This document shows positions 63,131-64,000 of a DNA stretch of 64,000 nucleotides, one piece after another. Within the stretch, counting starts at the first letter, position 1. Every line of letters starts with the position of its first letter. Below the pieces are notes generated by a model. It made no database searches, was not told where the DNA came from, and was given only the letters and a program-made list of their open reading frames with translations. The stretch comes from Pseudorasbora parva (taxonomy: Eukaryota; Chordata; Actinopteri; Cypriniformes; Gobionidae): the NCBI RefSeq assembly GCF_024679245.1, contig NC_090174.1, forward strand, positions 41,998,688 through 42,062,687, given 5' to 3'. The position numbers were made by a program, and so were the translations under genes.

Positions 63131-64000
63131 CTAGACAAAAAAAAACAAATTATTTTAATATTGTTGTTTAAGCACTTTATTAAAAACATTATATTTACTT
63201 TACTTATTAGGCACAAATCAATTTGAAAATGATAGAAACCACTGCACCGCTTTTTTAGATGTATTTAGGGAAAAACAGAGCACTGTCAAGAAAACGTATC
63301 ACATGATTTATTCATGAATACATGTTTTTTCTGTCACTTTAATTATTTCAGCATGCGTCACATATTAAAACACAGAGCAAGCACAAGGTCATTACATGTC
63401 TCTATTAGAGCTGCTTTTCACTTCCAGAAAAGCTTATAAACAGACTGCAGGGCTTTTAGAGCAACAGATAAAAGCCTTTATATGATTTTTATGTGACGAA
63501 ATATATGCATTTAAATGGCAATCCAATGCAAAGCACCAAAAAATAAAATATATTTTCACAAAGTTAACTTTAAACCTCAATACCCTGTGCTTTGCAGAAG
63601 ATAAGTGAACATGTCAGGGTTTAAAATTCCCATATTAGTGGCAGCCAAATACAGGTAGAGGGGAAAAAAGTAATAAAGAGATAAAGGAACAGTAAGAACT
63701 TTTTTCAATAAATAGTACTGCTTTTTCAGCACTGATTCTTGGTTTTACATTTGGAAATTGCTAAAAAGAAAAAGCTTTACTGATTTTGTACAACATATTT
63801 GAGTGTGTCCTAGATAATGAAGGAATTGATCACTCTCTACATGTCCTTTGCACACTTTGCCTCATAAATTAAATTACAGTGTATTTATGCTAACAGCTGC
63901 ACTGATGTGGAGACAAGGTTTTAAAAGCCACCAGACTGTGGCTGCAGCCTAGTAAGGTTCTATATCTAGGATGCCACATCAAGCTCCATCAACACATTCC
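63131..64000. other. zmat4 intron upstream of the start codon
   Basis: Begins with the acceptor of exon 1 (T-rich tract then GTCTAG on the minus strand). Nothing else recognised; no CpG island or promoter, consistent with the true first exon lying beyond the window. Confidence 0.6.

Overview
This window is vertebrate nuclear DNA and almost certainly comes from a cyprinid fish (zebrafish, carp or a relative). It is AT-rich and has very few genes. It is packed with microsatellites, Tc1-like and hAT-like remnants, and the short 'TTAAAGGG.TTAGTTCACCC'-type inverted-repeat elements typical of cyprinid genomes. I see no prokaryotic features, no rRNA or tRNA gene and no CRISPR array.

The only host gene I can support is zmat4 (zinc finger, matrin-type 4), which lies on the minus strand across almost the whole window. 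Four coding exons join in frame: 63130-63029 (residues 1-34, initiator Met), 42065-41976 (35-64), 22400-22244 (65-116 plus one base) and 6274-6050 (117-191 plus one base). All are bounded by GT-AG sites and together encode three complete C-x2-C-x12-H-x5-H fingers. The fourth finger and stop codon of the family (about 230 residues in vertebrates) must lie left of position 1, since I could not find them in 1-6049. An acceptor sits directly before the ATG, so the 5' UTR exon lies to the right, probably beyond 64000. The paralogue (zmat4a or zmat4b) cannot be settled from this window.

The rest is intron, about 99 percent of the window, and acts as a reservoir of transposable elements. The main groups are: (1) fourteen candidates flanked by TTAA (eleven with TTAA intact on both sides), mostly with AG-type termini as in Kolobok and a few with CC-type termini as in piggyBac; (2) hAT-like elements, two with perfect 8-bp target duplications (1046-2003 and 43148-44153), the second still carrying BED-finger and transposase segments; (3) at least five Tc1/mariner remnants, two of them split by later insertions; (4) large foldback elements; (5) a LINE reverse-transcriptase C-terminal remnant and a SINE tail; (6) very long (AT)n, (CA)n and (CT)n tracts.

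The points most worth following up are: a 1.4-kb TA-flanked inverted-repeat element (13649-15055) carrying what looks like a complete two-exon mini-gene (CpG-rich upstream exon, 235-bp GT-AG intron, 54-codon ORF, AATAAA signal); a THAP-like zinc-finger exon inside a TTAA element at 58885-59998, with a decayed sister copy at 39320-41182 that keeps the zinc cysteine lost in the first; a 1.4-kb TTAA element with inverted repeats of about 115 bp and a broken transposon-type exon (54106-55511); and a (C)20 homopolymer that serves as the polypyrimidine tract of a zmat4 coding exon.
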